From contig NW_019091357.1 of assembly GCF_001949145.1 (NCBI RefSeq), forward strand, positions 4,032,347 to 4,096,346: a stretch of 64,000 nt of DNA. The letters run 5' to 3'. Shown piece by piece: positions 54,742-64,000 of the stretch. The notes beneath the pieces are model-generated. The model was not told the origin of the DNA, did no database searches, and worked only from the letters and a program-made list of their open reading frames with translations. Each line of letters starts with the position of its first letter. The stretch's first letter is position 1. Source of the stretch: Acanthaster planci. Taxonomy: Eukaryota; Echinodermata; Asteroidea; Valvatida; Acanthasteridae. The position numbers and the translations under genes are program-made.

Positions 54742-55379
54742 AGCTCTCTTTATACTCGCTCTTGTACTGCTCAGTTTAGCCCATGAATTGCTCACAAAGA
54801 ACTTTGTAATGTGTACGAAAGTTAGTATTATATTGCCTGTTACTTGTGTGATTCTTAATTTTCAATTACCATAGCAATCACAGAGTGTGGGCACTCAAGA
54901 AGTCAATGTTTCTTTTGCCTCCGACGGTTCAAAATCCTTCCACTGCTGAAGGACCATTCAGGACTATAGGGTTAACGATGGACATGTGGATTAACATTTA
55001 ATATCACCTTGGTGTTCATTGGGAATCCCATCATAGTTCCTACCTTCGTTTACGTGAATTACAGGTTCATGAATAATGAAAGCCAAAAAGGTCAACAGCT
55101 GAATCCTTTCTTCAGATCTAGATGATTTGTTTTATTTTATGGAGCCCTCATCGGATGCAGTGAGGGTTTCTGCCTGTCTGCCATCAGACGGTTACATTCC
55201 TGTAAATTGTTGCATTTGGGATTGTTGGTGTTCATTTTAGAAAGTTGTTTTGGTAAACCGTGCGTTCTTTCTGCACAAATTAATAAAAGTGCATCATGAA
55301 CACCTTGTCCTTTTTAATGTTTCCTTTTTGGGAAGAATGCTTTGGGATGAGCAGTATTTGTTGTTTTTCCCAAATTAAA

Positions 55380-55860
55380 AATGCAAACATTTCTAAGGGG
55401 TTAGCCTTGCCATTCCAATAAAAATCGCTCAAAATGATGATTTCCAACATTTTCAGCAAAGTTAACTTTAATTTTACAAGATTTTCTGGAAAAAAATTGC
55501 AGGCCATTTCAATTAAATCACTCAAAATAATTACCAAAATTTTCTGCAGAATTAATATTTGCAAGGAAATAGTTTTACCATTTTTTTCAATAAAATGAGG
55601 ATTTCGAACATTTTGTGCAAAATTATTATTTGCAAGGGGTTAGCCTTGCCATTCCCAAAATTCAAAAATTACTCAAAATGGTTTCCAAGATTTTATGCAG
55701 AATTAATAAATAGCTTTGCAATTTCAATTAAAATCACTCAAAATGAGAATTTCAAACATTTCTGCCAAACTACTATAAAAATCACTCAAAATGATGATTT
55801 TAAAGATTTTCTGCAAAGTAATATTTGCCACAAAGGGTTAGCCTTGCCATTTCAATTACT
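55380..55860. repeat. Imperfect tandem array, about 90-bp unit
   Basis: Around five diverged copies of an AT-rich unit that includes GGGTTAGCCTTGCCATT, AATCACTCAAAATGATGATT and TTTTCTGCAAA. Copies vary in length by partial deletions. Confidence 0.75.
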
Positions 55861-56119
55861 CCCAGAAAAATGAGGCAGTCAAACAAGCAAGTTGTGTTTT
55901 GGGACAGCGGTGCTGTTTTATTGGCCAGCACAGTTGATCAGGACACTGGCCTATTATTAAATGTCAGTTCAAGCAATGCAATTCTTAAAATTCTTAAACA
56001 TGTAAATAAAGTAAGCGCCATGCTTGTCAATAATACTGACCAAGGCTTTGTACCCTTGGCGTATGTGCAAAAGTCAGGACTTTTGCCCATGACACGCTTG
56101 GTCGGTTTTAACGGTGGGA

Positions 56120-56250
56120 GGAAAACTCAGAATGAATACCATAGAAAACGCAGGGATTCAGGAACTGAAAACCCAATCCACATGTTGACTTAGGTGGGAT
56201 TCGGACCCAGGTCGCAGAGGTGGAAGGCGAGGAAAGCGCTACAACACTTA
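56120..56250 (-). repeat. tRNA-derived SINE
   Basis: On the minus strand: an A-box-like TAGCGCTTTCCTCGCC, then GACCTGGGTCCGAATCCCAC (B box), then CAACATGTGGATTGGGTTTT, the usual order in marine-animal tRNA-type SINEs. The B box has one deviation from GGTTCGAATCC. Confidence 0.55.
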
Positions 56251-57333
56251 CCTGACTCCCCAAATTATTGGCACGCTAGCAAGCCATTTACCGCATACAA
56301 GAAAATTATGGGTTCTAGGATGGGTCTTGCCAAGTTTGCATTGACGGAGGAAAGTTCCCAGTATAATAAAGTCGCGACAGAAAAAACTTGTGAAACCAAC
56401 TTGTTATCCATGGGAACAACTGTTTCTGTAACTTTTAAGTTCTTAAATTCAGGGCCTACCTTTTGTAACTATAGGAAGCCACTGCGCACCCGAAATTATT
56501 TGAAACTTGATGAGCGAAGCACTTCCAATCTTTACGCACAACCAAGATCATAATAGACCCAAAGAGAAAATGGACCTTTAATCTCTCTATAAGCAACTTT
56601 TTGAACAAGTGAGTTTAAAGTTATGACGATATAATTGTGCAAATAGGTGAGCCGCTAGGAACGTCTTGTTCCTTGTTGCGTGCTACCAAAGTCTGTTTCA
56701 TAAACCTCATACGTTCTAAAACACTCTTCCTTGCACGACAGACAACATTGAGTGAAATCAACAAGTTTCCTTTTTTGTCTCTGTTGTATTATCAGCAGGT
56801 TTTTCGATATGGCTTTGAGGCGATTAACTAATCCCATGGCACGCAGATTTGCTATTATCACATCATTCTCCAACTGAGACGCGAAAACCGGGCCTTCTGA
56901 CACCGCCCCCAGCCTACTCCGAGCTGTACACAAGTTATAGTGCTCGTAAGTACGTTGTGATGCTTCTTTTAGTTCATTTTAAAAAATCCAAATGATGTGC
57001 TATATAGGCGGCAGATGCCCAAAACCGGCTACCACGAAATCGGAGAGTGCACACCGTAATAAGACAGCCAGGAGTAGGCGTGGCTGCAAATGAAAACCAA
57101 GATGCTCTTCGTTGGGAGAAGCAATCATTGCAATGTTACATTGGTTTGTACACCGTGACAGTCCTACACTTTTGTAAATTGTCCTGGCCTCAGTGTTCTC
57201 TTCTTTGTTGATTTATTGCTGTTTATGTGCATATCAATAAGAAAACATCAACCCCTCTCTCAGATATGTTTCCAGTTGGTAGATTCTGGGTTCACGTGAC
57301 AATTTGAACAGAAACACCACATGTATGCACTAA

Positions 57334-57420
57334 CCCATGTGTTCCCTAGATGATTTCAAAGCAACAGCGCCCTCAATTGCAGGATAATTTTGATTGTTTA
57401 AAACATGCTTTTTCAGTGCA
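57334..57420 (-). repeat. Dispersed 100-bp repeat, copy 2
   Basis: Minus-strand relative of 44306-44405, sharing TGAGGGCGCTGTTGCT. Confidence 0.6.
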
Positions 57421-57554
57421 TTGAACAGGAGTGTGTAAGAGTTTTCACATGAACAAGAGAACAAAGATGCAGGAATATTGTGCAAAGTAAAAGTTCATTG
57501 CAGCTACAATTGAATACAGAGGGACATTTGTCTTTGAGACATCGCTGACACACC

Positions 57555-57655
57555 TGTAGGCTCTACTAGCCGGCCCCACACGTGCGTTGGGCTGTAGTGT
57601 TATAGTGGCTTTCTTTTACAATCTGTCTCCAGCCCTGCGTGTGGGGTAGGTAGCA
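57555..57655. repeat. Imperfect hairpin
   Basis: Arms around CCGGCCCCACACGTGCGTTG and CAGCCCTGCGTGTGGGGTAG are approximately inverted and separated by about 40 bp. Confidence 0.5.
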
Positions 57656-57815
57656 CACCTACACCAACCTAAGTTGGTGTGATGTTTCCTGATGGAGGCT
57701 TTGCCGACTATATGATTCAGATGGCATTGATGGAGTAAGTACAATGAATTTTGCTTTAATTATTCTAGCCTTTACAGAAAAACCGGTACTGGCCTAGTTC
57801 GTCAGTTGAGAGTGA

Positions 57816-58183
57816 TGAGACTGTTAGTACGCCCCAACTATACCATATGACAGTCCCAACTGTAGTGCTGCAGTTGGGCTGGCCCAACTATTGTTTCATT
57901 TCACAATAGTGAAACGAAACAATAGTTGACCAATGTAAATATCTCAACATCATCCAAGTCAATGTGTCTCACACTTGACACAATTCATCTAAAATGTGGC
58001 ACTTCATCTCTTCATCTAGCCCTATGACCAATGACATGAAATTTGTAAACAATATGACTTTGTCACACTGGGCACATCATGCACACAGGACCTCTCTGCT
58101 GTAGTCGGGCTGGCCCTACTGTAGCACTCTAGTTGGGACGGGCCCAACTATAGTTGGGACTGATGCTATATTTGGGGCGTAAC
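57816..58183. mobile_element. 370-bp inverted-repeat element with nested palindromes
   Basis: The left end TACGCCCCAACTATA and the inverted right end TACGCCCCAAATATA match, and pairing continues through CAGTCCCAACT and AGTTGGGC. CAACTATTGTTTC (57885-57897) is perfectly inverted at 57916-57928. A target duplication is not clear. Confidence 0.65.
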
Positions 58184-58604
58184 AAGACCATGGAGTTGGA
58201 GAAAGGAAAAAGACCATGTTGAGACTAACCCTACAGGTACTAAGATCAACACTAGGCATGCCTACACTCACAGGCCCACTGAGATTTTGCTCACATCTTG
58301 CTAATTGTTTATCCCTCAAGTTGTTGGATCTCATGTGCTCCCCATAAGTGCAGCTGTAATACCACTACTAGGCCATCCCATAATATGATACAAGCCCAAC
58401 TTCACTTTGGCATGCTGTGTATATTTGAATTGTTGAAATGATAATTGATGCGACTGCATCAGGATGATGTAGATCAGTCAATAATAGTCTGAGCAACTTG
58501 GACTCTTAGGAATTGCCTTTTTAAAGATTCAGATATGGCCCAGTGAAACATGGCAATGTACACACACTGTATACCCATCAGAGTCGGTGTGAAGTCGCCA
58601 ACTT

Positions 58605-58682
58605 GGTCTGGAATCAACTCGCTCCGAGTCAACTCCATCTCAGGTCAACTCGGTCCCAAGTTAACTCAGTCTCGTCAACTCT
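58605..58682. repeat. Short minisatellite based on GTCAACTC
   Basis: Five imperfect copies of a 16-18-bp unit ending TCAACTC or TTAACTC. Confidence 0.65.
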
Positions 58683-59717
58683 TGAAGGCAGGCACATGGA
58701 TGCAGCATGAATAAAAATCTTCCAAGCTAGTTTCAACGCACTTTAGCATACCTGCATTAGAGTACATGTATAAATTTCCAGAATTCTAAAATTGCATATA
58801 CTGTTCATGTAAATTTACTGACATGTGCATGAGATGCCTGGCCTTGTAATTTGGGAAGGTCAGGCACTTGAATGCATCACTAATTACCTCAGATGAGAAG
58901 GCAAAATCCCAGTCTTTCTTGCCAGTGTGACAAACTTTGGCATATAACATAATATATGTTGGCCTATTAAGCCTAACACAAAAGTCAATGAAAAACTTGG
59001 TTCATGTACATGTATACTAGTAACTTCTTTGTTAAGTTGTTGTCAGTTGCTGTGGAGATTAGTGGATTTTCAAAGACTCAGACTTGAACTTAGACTTAAG
59101 ACCTTCTGGACTCGGACTCGAAGTGACACAAATTCCGCTTTTTTTCAATAGAATTTTCCCTCAAGAAAGAGAGCAACCATTAAGCTTGAGGTACCCAGGC
59201 TAAAGCTGAGGTTTTTACACCAAAAATCACTGAGGGTTTCCTCATCATTCTTCCGTTTTCTTCCCAATGATTGTACCATACTGTACATTTTGTGTGCATC
59301 ACACAGAGCACATGCAGCGACAGCCAAGGCCCAGTATAGCTGAGCTAGTTTCGCATGTCATTTCGACTATTTTTGAAGGTGGCAGTGTTTAACCTGCCAC
59401 AGCTAGCATAGTACTTGGCCTGATGGTATCACTCCAGTCACACAGCTCAGAGGCCACTCATGCGATAGTAACAAGATTCTGCCCTCTCTGGACAAACTGA
59501 CCTTGCTAAATTGGCCATTGGCCCGCGCATGTGCACCGAGCCTGTGATGCACACAGATTGTTCAGTACAGTGTGATTGTTCGGAAGAAAACGGGAGAGAT
59601 GTTAATAAACCTTCCAATATTTCAAAATAAGATTGGTCTTAAAGTCTAAAAACTGGTGTTAATTGCGCAGTTTTCAAGAGAATTACACAGTTTTCAAGAG
59701 CTTTATATGTAGGTACC

Positions 59718-59776
59718 TTAACCCTAACACTCCTCAGTCCTCCAACAGGTGAAGGATTGAGGAGGGTTAGGGTTAA
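59718..59776. repeat. Hairpin with telomere-like TTAGGGTTA arms
   Basis: TTAACCCTAACACTCCTCAG is inverted downstream as TTGAGGAGGGTTAGGGTTAA, with a loop of about 15 bp between. Only two TTAGGG-type units occur, so it is not a telomeric array. Confidence 0.7.
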
Positions 59777-59912
59777 GCATGTTAAGGTTGTTCTGGCGTG
59801 AAAATTCGATAGAAAAAGTTGAATTTGTGTCACCAGTCATGATACCTCAAAGGCTGGATTAAAAAAACAGACAGCATTGCAACCCTGTATAAACATGGCC
59901 GCAAGTCATATA

Positions 59913-61040
59913 NCATTAGTGACTTTAGAACATCCTGTAGGCATACCCCACAGTTCTAGGGGTGAACCTCCTAAACATGGCAAATATCTTTTTTCCATCG
60001 ATCATGTTCTTATTCTCAGCCTGGGCCTGTCACCTAGCCCAGATTGGACGGTACTTTTGGTCTCTTCAGTTAGGGTTATGTGCATGTATGAGACCTGGGT
60101 GGGACCTTGAGAGGGCACAATTTTCCTGGCAACAAAGGCTCCTGTGGTGGGAACTGCATCACAGGAGACTATGAAGTACACGCATCACGAGTGCGTCGCT
60201 ACCAGTAAATGAACTCCCCCTACCAACATGCATGACATGGCTCTTTTCAACCATTGAGGGGGTGCTTGTATGACACTTATCCGGGCATGTCTTCCCACCT
60301 CTAAAACTGAACATCTCATCATTGTCTTCCTCACACTACATCATCCTGTAATTGCTATTAAATGTGCTGTTGGCTGATCAGATAAATAGATAAATAAAAT
60401 AGATGTAGATGCCGCTTGACACCCTTTGCCCAAATGGACGGTGGAGTTGAAGAAACCTTATGACAATGGTCTGAAAATGTTCAAGTGTTTTCTGAGTGAA
60501 TACCAGCAACATTTTCACTGCTAAATTTTTGACCTTTTAGGACACTTTTTTATTGCTTTGAGATGGCTGGTTGTACCTATACTAATAAAATAGGTCACTG
60601 TAGGGAATTATTAGTGGCATCAGTAATGGATTTCTTTCCGTACATGTAGGCCTACATCTCGACTAACATCGAGAATATCAAGTAATTGTGGCATTGCATC
60701 TTGACTGTTAATGGTCCTTCATGTGGTGCACTTGAAAAAATTGCCAAAAACCCTACATAAACATTTAAGAAGTTCTGTAAACTTGATAATTTCTATTACT
60801 TTATTTCAATTTACATACACTTAAAAAGAAATGATTGTTACAAAATTATTTTTAATTTTTGGGCAGGTTTAGAATAAAAATTTCACTGGAAAGTTTTAGT
60901 GGGTGAGTAAAATAGGGAGTTTTGAATTAGATTTTTGGGAGTTTGATGAAATTTCACTTACTTTGAAATTTGAGGTAAAAATGTTGCTCTTGCAAGGCAC
61001 TGGAGACAAAAAATCAAACTGCACTAAAGTTAGGGGGCGC
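59913..61040 (+). repeat. 1.1-kb duplicated segment, copy 1
   Basis: Begins right after a single N (59913). Near identical, with small indels, to 62892-64000. Confidence 0.95.
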
Positions 61041-61129
61041 ACAGTTAGGGGACTTCAACAATAAATGAAGGATGTTGCTGTGACAAGAGTAAAAGCTGAA
61101 GGGATGCATTGTTTTTGTTTTTATTGCAG

Positions 61130-61208
61130 GAGGAAGTCATTAAGAGAAGATGATGGAGCAAGGAGTGACCAATGAGTGGGCAGCATCAGTGGAGAGCACA
61201 GAACCTGA
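61130..61208 (+). CDS. First coding exon of an unidentified acidic protein
   Basis: Acceptor attgcag, donor gtaagt. ATG 61150 follows an in-frame TAA and encodes EQGVTNEWAASVESTEP, leaving phase 2. A second ATG at 61177 in another frame encodes MSGQHQWRAQNL, leaving phase 1. The protein family is not recognised. Confidence 0.5.
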
Positions 61209-61558
61209 GTAAGTTCCTTCCCAGCACCAGGTTATTCAATGAAAAACTGGATTGAGAAAGCGAACTTTATTCCTGCAAGTTTATTCATTTTCCCCGTACA
61301 ATAACATGTGTCTTAATGCCAACCTTCCCAGATCCTTCAAAGTCCACCAGGAGATTTGTGGAAGATTGAGGAAGGTAGAACCCAGCCCAGCCTCTTTGAA
61401 TGCAAATGGGACTTGATGTGTCCGTAGAATTTTGGAGAATGTATCATTCTGGGAAGGATTTTTTAGGATTCGTAAAGGTTTCCATGAACCACCGTCTTTC
61501 TATGCTGTTCTTACGTCTTGCTGCTTAAATAATCATTACTTTGTTTACACTTTGTCAG

Positions 61559-61629
61559 CTCTGACAAGTTTGGCCTCACAGAAAATGATGAAGATGACTC
61601 TGATGTTAGCTGTAGCACAGACAGAGAAG
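61559..61629 (+). CDS. Second exon of the unidentified acidic protein
   Basis: Acceptor ttgtcag, strong donor gtaagt. In the 61150 frame it reads SDKFGLTENDEDDSDVS, typical acidic coding sequence with casein-kinase-2-like sites, leaving phase 1. In the 61177 frame it reads LTSLASQKMMKMTLML, leaving phase 0. Only the second matches the next exon's open frame. Confidence 0.5.
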
Positions 61630-61871
61630 GTAAGTTCATGTACTTTGTCTAAAGACTGTGTGTGAAAAGGCCCTAGATATCAGAAACAAAATGAACAATT
61701 CTATACAAAACTTTTGTACTGTGACTCTCTTGATCCGACAAATTTGACCCTTCAATGCAGCTTTCCACTAAGGAAGATACTGCTTACATTTACCACTGTT
61801 TTCACTGCTGAAGTTAACACCTAGAGTCAGTGATGACATCCGTATTTTATCTCCTTTTTGTTCCTCTCAAG

Positions 61872-61967
61872 AAGCGGGCTCAAAAGAGACTCAATTCTAA
61901 TGATGACCCAAGTGACAGCCACTCTGACAGTGATGAGGAACAGGAACAGATGATGGAGAAACAGCAG
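61872..61967 (+). CDS. Third exon of the unidentified acidic protein
   Basis: Acceptor ctcaag, donor gtacaa, 32 codons: KRAQKRLNSNDDPSDSHSDS followed by DEEQEQMMEKQQ. Basic then acidic, as in many nuclear proteins. It requires phase 0 from the preceding exon. Confidence 0.5.
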
Positions 61968-62224
61968 GTACAAGAGCTGTCACTTGTTAGTCATATTTGC
62001 CATCTGTGAAGAAATTAATTTTTGCAAGTAGATTTGGCCCTGGTACTTCCTAACGTCTTAACTCTAAAAGGGCTTGGTTACATTGGACCACCTTACAGCC
62101 CGCGGCAATCCCCCAAGAATTGGACTGTCCAATGCTGGATTTTTTTTACAGACTTAATATGCATGACTTTCCTTCTCAATACAAACATTGAAGTTTCATC
62201 TTAATCTGTCATATGGTTTGACAG

Positions 62225-62423
62225 TCACTTGGAAGTTGGGAATGGCAGCGGAAAAGTATATATTCTTGGTTGACCTCTCTCAGAAAAAGGTGCTATGCGA
62301 GAATGGTATGTTGGATTTTCACAAAAATGGTGTCAGAATGACCAAAAAGAGTTATTTAAAAACCTCCAGAAGGCTTCTGGAAAATATTCACCATGATAAT
62401 ATTGGAAAATATGTTAAAGGGAG
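62225..62423 (+). CDS. Possible exon, unknown protein
   Basis: An open frame from acceptor ttgacag to donor gtaggt encodes KYIFLVDLSQKKVLCENGML and more lysine-rich sequence. Its entry phase (1) does not match the exit of the exon at 61967 (0), so it may belong to another transcript or a transposon. Not recognised. Confidence 0.25.
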
Positions 62424-62761
62424 GTAGGTTCCCTCTCCTCTCTCCTCAGCTCTTTATGGTAAAATGCAGAGGTTCTTCAAGAAATTTCCGCCCACACAGC
62501 CAGAGTTTTCATAATTTTTCATATGTCACTGGCTGAAGATGGACCTTTTCCGAATCAGCCGGGTTAGGCTGACAGAATTACATAAGTCTGTGGCAAATGA
62601 CTGGAGCCACTCACTTGTGGCTTTAATCATCTAGTCTAGCTCAGCCACACCTTTTGGAGACCGCCTTAAAACCCACAACTCTGCTGGGGACATGCTCAAA
62701 CAAAAGTACATTTATTACAATGCATACTGACATAACTGCTCCCTTTTTGTCAGGTGTTGAA

Positions 62762-62891
62762 GGTGATAGCAGCGTGGTTAGTCCCTTGCCTGTGGGCTCA
62801 TCTTCTGGCATCACTGGCCTGATAGAGTAAGGCGATAGCAGCGTGGTTGGTACCCTGCCTGTGGACTCATCTCCTGGCATCACTGCCCTGA
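62762..62891 (-). repeat. 69-bp tandem repeat cut by a contig join
   Basis: Two copies with 69-bp (23-codon) period. The minus strand is open through both and gives two related peptides, VMPGDESTGRVPTTLLSP and VMPEDEPTGKGLTTLLSP; the plus strand has a TAA. The second copy ends at the single N at 62892. Confidence 0.75.
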
Positions 62892-64000
62892 NGATTAGTG
62901 ACTTTAGAACATCCTGTAGGCATACCCCACAGTTCTAGGGGTGAACCTCCTAAACATGGCAAATATCTTTTTTCCATCGATCATGTTCTTATTCTCAGCC
63001 TGGGCCTGTCACCTAGCCCAGATTGGACGGTACTTTTGGTATCTTCAGTTAGGGTTATATACGTGTATGAGACCTGGGTGGGACCACGAGAGGGCACAGT
63101 TTTCCTGGCAACAACGGCTCCTTTGGTGGGAACTGCATCACAGGAGACTATGAAGTACACGCATCACGAGTGCGTCGCTACCAGTAAATGAACTCCCCCT
63201 ACCAACATGCATGACATCGCTCTTTTCAACCATTGAGGGGGTGCTTGTATGACACTTATCCGGGCATGTCTTCCCACCTCTAAAACTGAACATCTCATCA
63301 TTTTCTTCCTCACACAACATCATCCTGTAATTGCTATTAAATGTGCTGTTGGCTGATCAGATAAATAGATAAATAAAATAGATGTAGATGTAATATGGGT
63401 GCAGCTTGACACCCTTTGCCCAAATGGACCGTGGAGTTGAAGAAACCTTATGACAATGGTCTGAAAATGTTCAAGTGTTTTCTGAGTGAATACCAGTAAC
63501 ATTTTCACTGCTAAATTTTTGACCTTTTAGGACACTGTTTTATTGCTTTGAGATGGCTGGTGGTACCTACCGGTACATGTATACTAATAATGTTACATGT
63601 AGGTCACTGAAGGAAATATCAGTGGCATCAGTAATGGATTTCTTCCCGTACGTGTAGGCCTACATCTCGACTAACATCGAGAATATCAAGTAATTGTGGC
63701 ATTGCATCTTGTCTGTTAATGTTCCCTCAAGTTCTGTAAACTTGGTAATTTCTATTACTGTATTTCAATTTACATACGCTTAAAAAGATATGTTTGTTTG
63801 AAAATTATTTTTAATTTTTGGGCAGGGTTAGAATAGAAATTTCACTGGGAAGTTTTAGTGGGTGAGTAAAATAGGGAGTTTTGAATTAGATTTGTGGGAC
63901 TTTGATGAAATTTCACTTACTTTGAAATTTAAGGTAAAAATGTTGCTCCTGCAAGGCACTGGAGGCAAAAAATCAAACTGTACCAAAGTTACGGGGCGCG
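62892..64000 (+). repeat. 1.1-kb duplicated segment, copy 2
   Basis: Begins at the single N (62892), matches 59913-61040 in order and orientation, and runs to the end of the window. Confidence 0.95.

Larger units (their letters stand above)
51691..61129. other. Repeat-rich intergenic region; no gene recognised
   Basis: The first kilobase is probably TMEM65 3' UTR; AATAAA sites lie at 52805 and 53617. The rest holds palindromic elements and minisatellites listed separately. Two adjoining frames at 55825-56553 are unrecognised and overlap repeats. Confidence 0.55.

Noticed and set aside
55825-56553. Two adjoining plus-strand frames
   Set aside because: They overlap a satellite array and a SINE; the peptides resemble no family I know.
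59914-60174. Frames of 70-97 residues within both copies of the 1.1-kb duplicate
   Set aside because: Present in both copies only because the DNA is duplicated; no domain and no splice context.

Overview
The window is eukaryotic: genes are split by GT-AG introns, non-coding DNA is AT-rich (about 40% GC by eye), and small palindromic transposons, minisatellites and SINE-like fragments are common. The recognisable proteins are animal ones. A TRPA1 channel with 16 ankyrin repeats, a Src/FRK-type tyrosine kinase and TMEM65, with introns of roughly 0.1-1.5 kb, suggest a marine invertebrate. An invertebrate deuterostome (echinoderm, hemichordate or lancelet) is my best guess; I cannot name the species. 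The assembly has one 508-N gap and two single-N joins.

Layout, all recognised genes on the + strand. (1) 439-5456: the last five exons of a Src/FRK-type cytoplasmic tyrosine kinase; its SH3/SH2 part and glycine loop lie left of the window. (2) 5457-20088: intergenic, with a degenerate Tc1/mariner element (14401-15546) and no convincing gene. (3) 20131-42885: a complete TRPA1-type channel gene. It has 25 phase-consistent core exons after one of two candidate first exons (20131-20370 and 25665-25838). The model with the second first exon encodes about 1,186 residues. (4) 42886-45803: intergenic. (5) 45804-51690: a complete seven-exon TMEM65 gene (263 residues) whose third intron holds the N gap and whose sixth intron holds a 24-bp minisatellite. 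(6) 51691-61129: intergenic and repeat-rich, with a 252-bp palindromic transposon flanked by an exact 8-bp target duplication. (7) 61130-64000: exons of an unidentified acidic protein. This lies between two copies of a segment of about 1.1 kb, each starting at a single N, most simply read as both haplotypes left in the assembly.

The genes are neighbours but not an operon. The kinase would act in phosphotyrosine signalling at the membrane. TRPA1 would act as a plasma-membrane cation channel gated by chemicals or temperature. TMEM65 would act in the inner mitochondrial membrane. Nothing in the sequence shows a shared pathway. The points most worth checking are the altered reactive-cysteine set of the TRPA1, its two candidate N-termini, the kinase's HRDLAARN loop and clipped tail, a perfect CTCF-type core motif, the tenfold excess of TACATGTA, and several undescribed palindromic elements.
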